A DNA stretch of 64,000 nt from Alphaproteobacteria bacterium. GTDB taxonomy: Bacteria; Pseudomonadota; Alphaproteobacteria; CAAGCB01; CAG-977. Below the pieces are notes generated by a model that saw only the letters and a program-made list of their open reading frames with translations, did no database searches and was not told the DNA's origin. Location: the NCBI GenBank assembly GCA_024407875.1, contig JAKSVT010000002.1:49088-113087 (forward strand), read 5' to 3'. Shown here piece by piece: positions 1 through 8,968 of the stretch. Numbering within the stretch: the first letter of the stretch is position 1; every line of letters starts with the position of its first letter. Made by a program: the position numbers and the translations under genes.

Positions 1-608
1 ATGTTGTTAATATTCGCGATTTTGCGAGTGATAAACACAGAACCGTAGATGATACTCCTTTCGGTGGTGGTGCTGGGATGATTATGCGTCCTGACATTTT
101 AGGAAGTGCTATTGAAGCAACCTATAAACCAAATGAACCTTTAATTTATTTTTCTCCTCGTGGAGAGCGTATTTCGCAATCTATGTTGGAAGAAGTAAAA
201 GATGCAGGAAGCGCAACATTCTTATGTGGAAGATTTGAAGGAATTGATGAACGAGTATTGGAAGCTTATCCTTTCCGTGAAGTCAGTTTAGGGGACTTTG
301 TCTTATCAGGGGGAGAACCCGCCTGTTTAGCTATGATGGACGGTATTGTTCGTTTATTGCCAGGCGTTATGGGATCACCTGAATCCTTAGATGAGGAAAG
401 TTTTAGTAATGGCTTACTAGAATATCCTCAATATACCAGACCCGCAGTTTGGAACGGGTTATTGGTACCAGAAGTTTTAAACTCTGGACATCATGAGAAT
501 ATAGCGAAGTGGCGTTTAGCTAGGTCGCAAGAATTAACAAAACAGCGTAGACCTGATATGTGGAATGCATATTTAGAGAATACGCAAGCAAGAGGATTAA
601 AAAAATGA
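1..608 (+). CDS. trmD: tRNA (guanine-N1)-methyltransferase TrmD, 5' end missing
   Basis: Methylates G37 next to the anticodon of several tRNAs, using S-adenosylmethionine, in the cytoplasm. The reading frame is open from base 3, so the gene begins outside the window; about 201 residues are visible, against roughly 230-250 for the family, so about 40 N-terminal residues are missing. Family landmarks are the stretch [12 protein letters not shown] near the start, [12 protein letters not shown] and [11 protein letters not shown], which form the trefoil-knot cofactor site. The stop codon overlaps the rplS start in an ATGA arrangement, and the trmD-rplS pair is a classical ribosome/tRNA operon. Identification is secure. 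Confidence 0.95.
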   Translation, partial: VVNIRDFASDKHRTVDDTPFGGGAGMIMRPDILGSAIEATYKPNEPLIYFSPRGERISQSMLEEVKDAGSATFLCGRFEGIDERVLEAYPFREVSLGDFVLSGGEPACLAMMDGIVRLLPGVMGSPESLDEESFSNGLLEYPQYTRPAVWNGLLVPEVLNSGHHENIAKWRLARSQELTKQRRPDMWNAYLENTQARGLKK

Positions 609-967
609 ATTTAATTGAAACGCTTGAAAAAGAACAACAAGCAAAATTAGCAAAAGCTGATTTTCCTGAATTTAAAGCTGGTGACACATTACGTGTTCAT
701 GCAAAAGTTGTTGAAGGTGAACGTGAACGTATTCAAATTTATGAAGGCGTTTGCATTGCTCGCAATAACGATGGTTTGAATTCAACATTCACAGTTCGTA
801 AAATTTCATTTGGTGAAGGTGTAGAACGTGTATTCCCTGTATATTCTCCAAATGTAGCAAAAGTAGAAGTAACACGTCGCGGTAAAGTACGTCGTGCAAA
901 GTTGTATTACCTCCGCAACTTACGCGGTAAAGCTGCTCGTATTACAGAGGTTAATGAATCCAAGTAA
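605..967 (+). CDS. rplS: 50S ribosomal protein L19
   Basis: Structural protein of the large ribosomal subunit, located at the 30S/50S interface. The protein is 120 residues, normal for L19. Recognisable segments are [20 protein letters not shown], the [13 protein letters not shown] core and the basic C-terminus [15 protein letters not shown] chose the ATG at 605, which overlaps the trmD stop by four bases; upstream in-frame codons lie inside trmD. It is translationally coupled to trmD. A stem-loop follows directly. Confidence 0.97.
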   Translation: MNLIETLEKEQQAKLAKADFPEFKAGDTLRVHAKVVEGERERIQIYEGVCIARNNDGLNSTFTVRKISFGEGVERVFPVYSPNVAKVEVTRRGKVRRAKLYYLRNLRGKAARITEVNESK

Positions 968-985
968 TTAACAATTACCTCTTGC

Positions 986-1031
986 ACCGAAAGGGATAGT
1001 TATATTTTTTTATAAACAATTCCCTTTCGGT
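986..1031 (+). terminator. stem-loop after rplS
   Basis: An 11-bp perfect inverted repeat: ACCGAAAGGGA at 986-996 pairs with TCCCTTTCGGT at 1021-1031 around an AT-rich 24-base loop. No clean T-run follows the stem, so this may be an mRNA 3'-end stabiliser or a weak terminator of the trmD-rplS operon rather than a canonical intrinsic terminator. Confidence 0.6.
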
Positions 1032-1058
1032 AGTTAGGTAATAATTATAAGGATGAAC

Positions 1059-1087
1059 TTTTTCCCTTTATATTATAATAGGGAAAA
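1059..1087 (+). promoter_or_regulatory. asd promoter region with a dyad around the -10
   Basis: TATAAT lies at 1074-1079, 36 bases before the asd start. It is embedded in an inverted repeat in which TTTTCCC (1060-1066) pairs with GGGAAAA (1081-1087). No good -35 hexamer is visible at 17 bp. A symmetric sequence flanking a -10 is where a repressor could bind, but no regulator can be named. Confidence 0.4.
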
Positions 1088-1114
1088 TTGTTCTTTTTAA
1101 AAAAGGGGATAAAC

Positions 1115-2146
1115 ATGGTAAATGTAGCAGTAGTAGGTGCAACAGGTAATGTTGGACGTACAATGTTGGATATTTTAGCTGAACGTAAATTTCCTGTAGA
1201 TAAAATTTATGCTTTAGCTTCTCCAAAGTCAGTTGGTAAAGAATTATCTTTTGGTGATGACGTTGTAGTTGTTGAAGATTTAGCTAAATTTGATTTTAGT
1301 AAAGCTGATGTTGCTTTAATGAGTGCTGGTGGATCTGTTAGTGAAAAATGGGCACCAAAGATGGCAGAAGCTGGTTGTGTTGTAATTGATAACTCAAGTC
1401 AATGGCGTATGGATCCTGATGTTCCATTAGTTGTTCCAGAAGTAAATCCACAAGCTATTGCCGGATATAAGAAGAAAGGCATTATTGCTAATCCAAATTG
1501 TTCTACTATTCAAATGGTTGTTCCATTAGCTGCATTGCATAGAAAATTTAAGATTAAACGTGTTGTTGTCTCTACATATCAATCTGTTTCTGGCGCAGGT
1601 AAGGCAGGAATTGATGAATTGTGGGATCAATCAAAATTAGTTTATGAAGGTAGCATTGGTTTAGATAGAATGGGTGAAACAGTTAAGAAGTTTACAAAGC
1701 AAATTTCTTACAATGTAATTCCTCATATTGATGTATTTTTAGATGATGGTGCTACTAAAGAAGAATGGAAAATGGCAGCTGAAACAAAGAAGATTTTAGA
1801 TCCTTCAATTAAGCTTCATGCTAACTGTGCTAGAGTACCTGTATTTGTAGGTCATGGTGAGTATGTAAATATTGAATGTGAAAATGAAATTTCAGATCAA
1901 GCTGCTAGAACAATATTAATGAAAACACCTGGCGTTATGGTTGTTGATAATAGAGTTGATGCAGGATATCAAACCCAAGTTGATGCTGCTGGTTTAGATG
2001 ATGTTTATGTATCTAGAATTAGATCTGATGCAACAGTTGATAATGGTTTGAGCTTTTGGTGCGTAGCTGATAACTTGCGTAAAGGTGCAGCTTTGAATGC
2101 TGTTCAAATTGCAGAAGTTTTAGTAAGAGATTATTTAAATAAATAA
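1115..2146 (+). CDS. asd: aspartate-semialdehyde dehydrogenase
   Basis: Reduces L-aspartyl-4-phosphate to L-aspartate semialdehyde with NADPH, feeding lysine/diaminopimelate, threonine and methionine synthesis. 343 residues, usual for the family. The N-terminus has the Rossmann motif VVGATGNVGRTM; the catalytic cysteine is Cys129 in NPNCSTIQ; the C-terminal SFWCVADNLRKGAA segment is typical. I start at the ATG at 1115, preceded by AAAGGGG, rather than at upstream in-frame codons. The gene stands alone between the rplS stem-loop and its own terminator. DapL at 60.6 kb would use the same pathway for diaminopimelate. Confidence 0.96.
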   Translation: MVNVAVVGATGNVGRTMLDILAERKFPVDKIYALASPKSVGKELSFGDDVVVVEDLAKFDFSKADVALMSAGGSVSEKWAPKMAEAGCVVIDNSSQWRMDPDVPLVVPEVNPQAIAGYKKKGIIANPNCSTIQMVVPLAALHRKFKIKRVVVSTYQSVSGAGKAGIDELWDQSKLVYEGSIGLDRMGETVKKFTKQISYNVIPHIDVFLDDGATKEEWKMAAETKKILDPSIKLHANCARVPVFVGHGEYVNIECENEISDQAARTILMKTPGVMVVDNRVDAGYQTQVDAAGLDDVYVSRIRSDATVDNGLSFWCVADNLRKGAALNAVQIAEVLVRDYLNK

Positions 2147-2165
2147 TTTTATTAATTAAGTTTGA

Positions 2166-2200
2166 AAATGCCATCTTGAAATATAGGTGGCATTTTTTTT
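2166..2200 (+). terminator. intrinsic terminator of asd
   Basis: AAATGCCA (2166-2173) pairs with TGGCATTT (2188-2195), extended inward by CCATCT/AGGTGG, and is followed by an uninterrupted T-run to 2200. Confidence 0.85.
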
Positions 2201-2271
2201 AGTTGAAAAAATGCTTAAATTCTTAGACAATATTCATTAAAACAATGTAACATATTTAAAGGAATTATTTT

Positions 2272-2754
2272 ATGGAAATATATAATTCAGAAAAGCTTAA
2301 AATTAATTTCTCTATAGAAGAAAATGGCCAATTTTCATTATCTATAAAAGAAGATAATAAGGTTTTGGTAAATAGAGTTCTTTCTCTACATGGATGTGAG
2401 ATTACTGATATAATTGAATGCTTAAAATCTTATCAAAGTGATATTAATAAAGTTATTGAAAATAATATTAATGTTCTAAGTGTATTGAATAATATAATTA
2501 TTACTTTGAAACGAGAATTTCGTGAATGGTATTTATCTAAGAATATAGTTTCTAATCCTTTATGGTTTGCAAAAAATGAAGGAAATACATGGTTTAGATT
2601 TAAAGTTAAACCTGTTTTTAATGATAATAAATGGTCATGTCCATTTAAAGAAACTTTTATTGATTTTGATACTTTAATTGATGTTCCTGAAAAATTTGAT
2701 GATATTCCAATTGAATATTCATTAATCTGCATTGAAACTCCAAAAGAAGATTAA
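2272..2754 (+). CDS. hypothetical protein, 160 aa
   Basis: No family recognised. The start has a good ribosome binding site (AAAGGAATT) 8 bases upstream. The protein is acidic, has no signal peptide or membrane segment, and looks soluble: an N-terminal beta-rich half, a helical centre (about residues 45-90), then an aromatic-rich stretch around residues 95-120. The gene stands between the asd terminator and the promoter of the VWA/AAA operon, so it may be an independent cytoplasmic protein or part of that system; the sequence does not decide. Confidence 0.75.
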   Translation: MEIYNSEKLKINFSIEENGQFSLSIKEDNKVLVNRVLSLHGCEITDIIECLKSYQSDINKVIENNINVLSVLNNIIITLKREFREWYLSKNIVSNPLWFAKNEGNTWFRFKVKPVFNDNKWSCPFKETFIDFDTLIDVPEKFDDIPIEYSLICIETPKED

Positions 2755-2817
2755 TTTTCATAAAAAAATTAATAACGAAAAACTTAAAATTTTTTGTATA
2801 ATTTTGTCTAAAATATA

Positions 2818-2846
2818 TTGCAAATATATTGAATTTTTGCTATATT
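2818..2846 (+). promoter_or_regulatory. sigma-70 type promoter of the VWA/AAA/LRR operon
   Basis: TTGCAA at 2818-2823 and TATATT at 2841-2846 are separated by 17 bp and lie about 30 bases before the start of the VWA gene. Spacing and hexamers are good for a housekeeping promoter, although AT-rich DNA gives chance matches. Confidence 0.5.
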
Positions 2847-2876
2847 CAATTAAATAGTACAATTAAGGCATAGATT

Positions 2877-5870
2877 ATGGAAAACAAAGCTGGAAGTAGT
2901 GTTGACGAAATCCTTGATAACCCATTGAATCAAGTAAGATATTGGGCTGCGGGAAAGTTTGGAAAACGCGAATTTACACCTGAATTATTTGACGAATTAG
3001 TAGGGAAAATTCGTCCTTTGGCTACCGATTCGACTTCTTTTGAAGAGGAATTGGACAAAGTTCGTGAAGCTATGTCTACAGGTAAAACATCAAAAACACC
3101 AGCTTTAAAATCCCCTTATAACCAAATGCTTTGGGGCGCAGCATTAGCAACTATTGATAATACACCAAATTTAAGACAAAATTGGGAAAAGAATTTAGTT
3201 GGAAAAAATATAAATGAGCCTTTAACAAAATTGCCTTTATGGGACCAAATAGCTCATTGCCCTGATGCTAGAACTGAATTAAGAGAAAACGCATTTATTA
3301 TTGCAACAGCGATTAAAAATCCAGGAACAAAAATTCGTTGGGGTATGCCAGATCAAGGATATCCAGATGTATCTTATTACTATAATTCTCAAGATAAGAT
3401 GATCAATTTGGATATGGTTTGGAGCTTGATGATTGGTGTTGAAAATGCTCGTGCAGCAAATATGCATGAAATTGGACACTCTCAAGGTACAATTTATCAG
3501 CCAAAAGGTTCTGATGAAGCTTATAAGAAAGTTCAAGAATGCCGTGAAGTAATGCGCAAGCTTAATGAACTTCCTAAAGATGAACAAAAAGTTGCAGAAC
3601 ACAATATGTTAATGGCGATGACTGATTATAAAATGCGCTATTACATTTTTGATGAAGCAGAAAATAACTATGCAAATAGATATGCTGTAAATCAATCTCA
3701 ACGTTCTGCTCAAGATTTTGGTACAGCTGTAAATACAGTTGAAACAACATTATGCCTTGGTTTAAGTGGTGGTTTGCCTGAAAAGAAAGAGAATCCAGAA
3801 ATTATGGATTTGTTTATGAACGTTAAAAACTTAATGCGTTATTCGTTCTATGTAAATAACGGGTTAATGGAAGACGAACCAAATGGTTGGGAAAGATTAG
3901 GTGTACGTAAAGAATGGTTGGTTGGCGTAGATAAAGAAGGAAAACCTATGACAGCTGATCAGTGCTTTAATGAAATTCGTCATATGTGCACACAATTAGA
4001 AGAAGCTCAACCACAAGCACGTGATAGATTAATGGGTGCATCTTTCTATGCAAAGAAGATGGAAGACTGTTCTCATAAACGTTGTGATATTATTGACGAA
4101 ATGTATGATCGTTTTGTTTCTCCTTTAATTCCTGAAATTGTTCGTCAACGTGAAGAACAAATGAACAAGAAAAAAGAAGAACAAGAAAGACAACAAGAAG
4201 AAAACCAAAAGAATTCTCAAAATGGCCAAAATGGAAATGGTCAACAGGGCCAAAATGGTGATCAAAAACAACAAAATTCTGATCAACAACAAGGTCAACA
4301 ATCACAAATGGGACAACAAGGCCAGCAGGGACAAGAAGGTCAAGGCGAAGATGGTCAAGATCAACAAAATCAAGCACAACAAAGCCCATCAATGCAGATG
4401 GGAAATGGTGGTGCTGGTGATCAACCAAAGAATGATAATCAACAACAACCTCAACAATCTCAAAGTGGTAAGTCTACTTCTCAACAATCTTCCAATGGAG
4501 AGAGAACAGGAGAACAGTCAAATAGTTCTCAAGATATAGATCAGCAGATGCAACAAATGGAAAATCAAATGAGTAATTCCATTAAAGATTTGCGTCAAAA
4601 ACAAGAAGATAAAGCTGATGGAAAAGATGAACAAAATGGCCAAGAAGGAAAAGAGGGCCAAGAAGGCCAGAATGGTGAAAAAGGCCAGGATGGTAAAGAA
4701 GGAGATAATCAAGACAATAATCCTGATAAAGGAGAGTCAATTGAGGATTTAGTAAATAAAGAAAATAACGAAAACAATACTAAATCAGCTGAAAATGATA
4801 AAAATACAAAGGGACAATCTTCACAAGCACGTAAAGGTGATGAAGAATGGAACCCTTCTGGTAATTCAGATAAAGAAGGTGAACAACATTCACTTAAAGA
4901 TTTTATTCCTTCAGAACTTCGTTCTTTAAATGAATACACACAAATTATTAAAGATCATCAACAAACCGCTCGTAAAGTTAAAGTTGCATTAAAGCAAATG
5001 CAAAATATGTATATGGGCGAGCCAAAAGATTCAAATAAACGTGAATTAGTACCTGAAGATGGTGATTTAGATAAGTTTGATATTGGATCTTATGTAGATC
5101 GTAAGGTTAAATTGGCAACAGGCCAACAAGTTGATGAACGTGATTTTGAACATTTTAAAGTAAAGGGTGAACCAGAAAAGAAACCTGCTCCAATTGATAT
5201 TGCAATTTTAATTGATCATTCTGGATCTATGGGTACAGGTAAAGATAGTCCATTTGAAACAGCTTTAGCTACAGCTTGTGTAATGTATGAAGCTGCAAAA
5301 GATAATCCTTGTTTCAATGTATATGTAGTAGGAGCTGGTGATCCTTATTGCTATCCAATTGCAGAACCTGGACAAAATTCAAAAGATATTGCTAAGAGAA
5401 TTGCAAGTCTTCGCGATAAATGTGGTGGCTCTGCTGATATGATGTCTGATGGCATTGAAAAGACCATGGAAAAAATTAAAAATAATAAGAAGGATGAGTA
5501 TGCAGGAGCAACGCACTTCTTCATTATATCTGATGGTGATTTCAATGATCAAAATAAGTCAGTTCCTATGATTGATACCTTATGTGAAAAATCAAAAGGT
5601 GAAATTACATTTAACTTAGTATTGACTAAAAAAGGTCGTAATAAGATTGAAGATTTAGCCGATGAACGTTCAAAAGGTAAGGGATCTCAAAGAATTGATA
5701 GAGTTCACATTTCTGGACCAAAGGATATTGATACAGCCTTAAATATGATGTTAAATCGTCGTATGAAAGAAATGGGAAAAGTTGATGCTCAAAAGACATC
5801 AAAGAAGTCAAAAGATTTTAATAGCTTGTTAACAACTATACAAGCTCAAAGAGGAAATAGTTGGTTTTAA
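2877..5870 (+). CDS. HEXXH-motif and VWA-domain protein with Gln-rich linker (CobT/MoxR-partner type)
   Basis: 997 residues in three parts. (1) An N-terminal region of about 420 residues with the zinc-metallopeptidase-like motif HEIGH at residues 197-201. (2) A low-complexity Gln/Asn/Gly-rich linker (about 430-660). (3) A C-terminal von Willebrand factor A domain with the metal-ion-dependent adhesion motif DHSGS at 780-784 and the later ISDGDFND. Such VWA proteins commonly partner MoxR/CobS-like AAA+ ATPases, which is exactly the next gene. The VWA part resembles CobT, but the N-terminus does not and no cobalamin genes are near, so a cobaltochelatase role is unlikely. HEXXH plus VWA recalls the DUF2201-type putative metallopeptidases. 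Whether it is catalytic is unknown. Located in the cytosol: no signal peptide. Confidence 0.85.
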   Translation: MENKAGSSVDEILDNPLNQVRYWAAGKFGKREFTPELFDELVGKIRPLATDSTSFEEELDKVREAMSTGKTSKTPALKSPYNQMLWGAALATIDNTPNLRQNWEKNLVGKNINEPLTKLPLWDQIAHCPDARTELRENAFIIATAIKNPGTKIRWGMPDQGYPDVSYYYNSQDKMINLDMVWSLMIGVENARAANMHEIGHSQGTIYQPKGSDEAYKKVQECREVMRKLNELPKDEQKVAEHNMLMAMTDYKMRYYIFDEAENNYANRYAVNQSQRSAQDFGTAVNTVETTLCLGLSGGLPEKKENPEIMDLFMNVKNLMRYSFYVNNGLMEDEPNGWERLGVRKEWLVGVDKEGKPMTADQCFNEIRHMCTQLEEAQPQARDRLMGASFYAKKMEDCSHKRCDIIDEMYDRFVSPLIPEIVRQREEQMNKKKEEQERQQEENQKNSQNGQNGNGQQGQNGDQKQQNSDQQQGQQSQMGQQGQQGQEGQGEDGQDQQNQAQQSPSMQMGNGGAGDQPKNDNQQQPQQSQSGKSTSQQSSNGERTGEQSNSSQDIDQQMQQMENQMSNSIKDLRQKQEDKADGKDEQNGQEGKEGQEGQNGEKGQDGKEGDNQDNNPDKGESIEDLVNKENNENNTKSAENDKNTKGQSSQARKGDEEWNPSGNSDKEGEQHSLKDFIPSELRSLNEYTQIIKDHQQTARKVKVALKQMQNMYMGEPKDSNKRELVPEDGDLDKFDIGSYVDRKVKLATGQQVDERDFEHFKVKGEPEKKPAPIDIAILIDHSGSMGTGKDSPFETALATACVMYEAAKDNPCFNVYVVGAGDPYCYPIAEPGQNSKDIAKRIASLRDKCGGSADMMSDGIEKTMEKIKNNKKDEYAGATHFFIISDGDFNDQNKSVPMIDTLCEKSKGEITFNLVLTKKGRNKIEDLADERSKGKGSQRIDRVHISGPKDIDTALNMMLNRRMKEMGKVDAQKTSKKSKDFNSLLTTIQAQRGNSWF

Positions 5871-5891
5871 AACCATTTTAGGAGAGAGAAA

Positions 5892-8636
5892 ATGGCTGAA
5901 TTGAAAGAAGTTTATTTCGGATTAGAAGAAACACCATTGCCAGTTGGACACAATAAGGCTGGTGAATTCGAAACTCTTGCAAGTGATGATGGATGTTTGA
6001 CATTCCAAACACTTCGTGAGGGAAAAGAAGGTATATCTGTTGATGAACGCTTATATTTTGAATTAATGCGTAAGCTACCATCACGTAGTATGCTTCCTTA
6101 CTTAAAACAAGAATTAACATTGCGCGATCCAAATAGAACTGATGCTGCTAAGAAAAGTTATATTTCTGGCTACATTGGAGCACCATCAATTGGTAAATCT
6201 TTCGCATTTAAGACTTTAGGTAAGTTAACTCACCCTAAAGGAGCTTTAATGGTTAACTGTAAAGATGTTGATATGGGAACATTGTTCTGTGAAACAGTTT
6301 TCGATACATCAGCAGCTGATGCAGAAAAAGCAGCTATTGATTCAAAATTGATGCTTGGAAATAAAGATGCTAGCCAAGGATTGCAAGAACAAAGTATCGC
6401 TTTATTACGTAATGCTTTAGGTAAAGCTTTTACTGAAGAAGAACGTAATGGAAAGAAAGTTTATGCTATCGATTGGAATGGTATCCAAGTAAAAGGTGAT
6501 ACTTTTGAACAACAAAACTATCAAAAACAAGTTCTCTCCTCTTGTTTGAAACAAGTTTGCAAATTAGAAGGTATTGAAGATAAAGGCGGTGCTCAAAGTA
6601 TTGGTATTACAACACGTGATGGCGCAGCTGTTCGTGTATTAGATCCAAATTCAGCAGATTATGGTCGTCCTTTATTATTGGATGAAATTAACCGTTGTAA
6701 ACCTGGTACATTACAAAAATTATATGAATATACAGCTATGTTAGCTGATCCAAAGGTTGATACATGTGAAGTATTAGCTGGTGGTAATCGTCCTGTAACA
6801 TTGTCTCGTAATGCTTTCCCTCCAACATTTAGAGTAAACTTTACAGGTAACCCTGCTACTGAAGGTATGGGTTCTGAAGATATGGATAAGCCATTCGTTT
6901 CACGTTTAGGCGTTGAATTAGATTTGATGAACTTACCAGATCCATCAGAAGCTGATATTGCAGATCGTATTGCAGGATCTTTATCAGGAGTTCCTTTAAC
7001 TCAGTTGTATTATTCAAATGAAGAATTATATAAGAATGATCCAAATGCATTTGTTGAAGACTTAATGGTTTATAGAACAGGTGGATTAACAGAAAAAGAA
7101 AAAGCTGCTATTCCACAGGAAGAAATTTTAAATATTCAAAATGCTCCAAAAACATTACAAGTTGCAGAACAAATGGCTGGTTTCTTTGCTGATATTAGAC
7201 AATTGACAAATCCTGAATCTGCTTTATATAAGAATTCTGATTTACAATTGAGCCAAGAATATGAAACATATTTGAAGTCATTAGAAATCGATTTGCGTTT
7301 AGCCACAAAGTACATGGAAAATGCATCTGTTGAAAATCCAACTGCTACAACTACTCCAAAGAGAATTGGAACAGGTAGAATTGGTGGCGGTCGTATCGGT
7401 AAACCTCGTGAAGGATTTAAACCTCAAAAGAGTGATATGACAGAACGTTTGGCAACAAGAGGTGATCGTTTAGAAGCAAGCTTAGAAGCTTGGATGGAAC
7501 GTATCTTTAAGCCAGGACATGCTGAAACATTAGGCATTGAACGTGAAGAAATGGAACAAATGTATGCAATTGCTAAAAAGATTGCAGCACATCATGGTAT
7601 TGGCGATCCTGAATTAGAAGAAGGAAAGCTTTCTGGTGCAAGTCGTTTGAAAGACGTTTACAATGTAGATCGTTCTCAATTGCCTTCAGCACAAAATGCT
7701 GTTATTCGTGAACAAGTTGTTGATGCTATTGAAAAATCAGCAGGATTTAGAATTGAAAATCCAAATGAAGCAATTTCTGATTTTGCTATCAATACAAGTT
7801 TGAAACGTGCTCAAGAACGTGCAGCAGCAGAACCTGAATACAAACAAGTTCGTGAAATGTCTGTAATTAATGATAATGTTGATACAGTAGCTGATCAACC
7901 AATTGTGCCAGCTGTATTATCAGATGTTACAGTTATGGAAGCTCCAATGCCTCAAGATTTAGTTCCGCACAATACATTTGTTGGAGCATTAGCAATCCCA
8001 GCATTGTCTCAAGCAAACATGAAATCTTTATGGAACCAATCATTATCAACTTTAAGTGAAGTTGATCGTGAAGATGAAACTGTAAAGATTGCTGAAAATC
8101 GTTCAGAAACAGGATTAGGATTAACAACATTATTAACAAACGATAAGGGCGAAGCTGTAATTACACATGTTATTTCAGATGAAAAGGCTCATAGAACTGT
8201 TATCGTAAGTGAAGACGTTGATCAAAAAGTTCAAGAAATGTTTGCTCGTAATTCTATTACATACATTGATAGAAAAGATCCAAAAGCAGCAGAAAAGATC
8301 AATAAAGAAGTTGAATTCATCACAAAGGGACGTGAAAATCCTGATGAAGTTTCAGCTTACTTATCAGGTGCTATGATGCTTCGTGATAGTTCTGTTGGAG
8401 AGACAATTGGTGAAGCTATGGTAGCTAGTTCAACGGAAACAGTTTATAATCCTATCTTTGTAACTAAGATGGAAAAACGTAGTACAATTGATAAAGAAAA
8501 ATTAGTAAATAACGAAGCTTCTAAGTCAGGTAAGTCTGATCTTCAATCTAAATTAAAGAATGTAGAAAATACTAAAGAACCTACAGTTCCAACTTTATCA
8601 TACGCTGCAGAAATGCGTCGTCGTGGTGCTAGATAG
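5892..8636 (+). CDS. MoxR/CobS-like AAA+ ATPase, 914 aa
   Basis: ATPase probably acting as a remodelling chaperone with the VWA protein encoded 21 bases upstream. Walker A is GAPSIGKS (residues 96-103), Walker B is LLLDEIN with Asp264-Glu265, and a sensor-1-like FTGNP follows. It is much longer than typical MoxR proteins (300-350 aa): about 100 residues precede the P-loop, there is a roughly 100-residue insertion between Walker A and B, and about 450 residues of helical, non-AAA sequence follow the core. The start has AGGAGAGAG as ribosome binding site. The substrate is unknown; the downstream LRR proteins are obvious candidates. Cytosolic. Confidence 0.88.
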   Translation: MAELKEVYFGLEETPLPVGHNKAGEFETLASDDGCLTFQTLREGKEGISVDERLYFELMRKLPSRSMLPYLKQELTLRDPNRTDAAKKSYISGYIGAPSIGKSFAFKTLGKLTHPKGALMVNCKDVDMGTLFCETVFDTSAADAEKAAIDSKLMLGNKDASQGLQEQSIALLRNALGKAFTEEERNGKKVYAIDWNGIQVKGDTFEQQNYQKQVLSSCLKQVCKLEGIEDKGGAQSIGITTRDGAAVRVLDPNSADYGRPLLLDEINRCKPGTLQKLYEYTAMLADPKVDTCEVLAGGNRPVTLSRNAFPPTFRVNFTGNPATEGMGSEDMDKPFVSRLGVELDLMNLPDPSEADIADRIAGSLSGVPLTQLYYSNEELYKNDPNAFVEDLMVYRTGGLTEKEKAAIPQEEILNIQNAPKTLQVAEQMAGFFADIRQLTNPESALYKNSDLQLSQEYETYLKSLEIDLRLATKYMENASVENPTATTTPKRIGTGRIGGGRIGKPREGFKPQKSDMTERLATRGDRLEASLEAWMERIFKPGHAETLGIEREEMEQMYAIAKKIAAHHGIGDPELEEGKLSGASRLKDVYNVDRSQLPSAQNAVIREQVVDAIEKSAGFRIENPNEAISDFAINTSLKRAQERAAAEPEYKQVREMSVINDNVDTVADQPIVPAVLSDVTVMEAPMPQDLVPHNTFVGALAIPALSQANMKSLWNQSLSTLSEVDREDETVKIAENRSETGLGLTTLLTNDKGEAVITHVISDEKAHRTVIVSEDVDQKVQEMFARNSITYIDRKDPKAAEKINKEVEFITKGRENPDEVSAYLSGAMMLRDSSVGETIGEAMVASSTETVYNPIFVTKMEKRSTIDKEKLVNNEASKSGKSDLQSKLKNVENTKEPTVPTLSYAAEMRRRGAR

Positions 8637-8650
8637 TACGGAGAATGAAT

Positions 8651-8968
8651 ATGTCAACTAAAGTTGATATTGAAAAAATGGTTCCTGAAACAGCTTTACA
8701 AATGGCTATGGAATACAAAAAGCCAAAAGTTGCAGATTGTCCTGTTTATCAATTAACAGAAGAATGGCAAGAAAAGATTTTGGTAAAAACAGGTTATGCA
8801 AGTGTTGCTAAGACATTATCAGAACTTGAAAATCTTTTGGGAGAAAATGATCCTGAATGTATTATTTTACCTGATGATGCAGCTATAACAACTGAAGCAT
8901 TAACAACAGTATTACAACGTAATAGTGCAGAAAAAACAATTTTATGGGGTGTTCCTTTAAATGGCTGA
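8651..8968 (+). CDS. small hypothetical protein of the AAA/LRR operon
   Basis: 105 residues, no recognised family. Two in-frame ATGs exist (8645 and 8651); GGAG at 8640-8643 is too close to the first, so I use 8651. The sequence is mixed alpha/beta and soluble; its central part (ASVAKTLSELENLL) and C-terminal TTVLQRNSAEKTILWGVP loosely resemble a repeat-like helix-strand unit. It overlaps the next gene by eight bases, implying translational coupling, so it is likely a component or adaptor of the same complex. Confidence 0.75.
   Translation: MSTKVDIEKMVPETALQMAMEYKKPKVADCPVYQLTEEWQEKILVKTGYASVAKTLSELENLLGENDPECIILPDDAAITTEALTTVLQRNSAEKTILWGVPLNG

Noticed and set aside
2247..2271. GTAAC upstream of the 160-aa gene as a further ECF site
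   Set aside because: No CGTT at the right distance and it is too close to the start codon.
4090..4712. Long opposite-strand frames over the Gln-rich linker of the VWA gene
   Set aside because: Shadows caused by the CAA/GGT-rich low-complexity repeats; no starts or similarity.
2877..8636. VWA/AAA+ pair as cobaltochelatase CobT/CobS
   Set aside because: The N-terminus of the VWA protein and the large extensions of the ATPase do not fit, and there are no cobalamin genes nearby.
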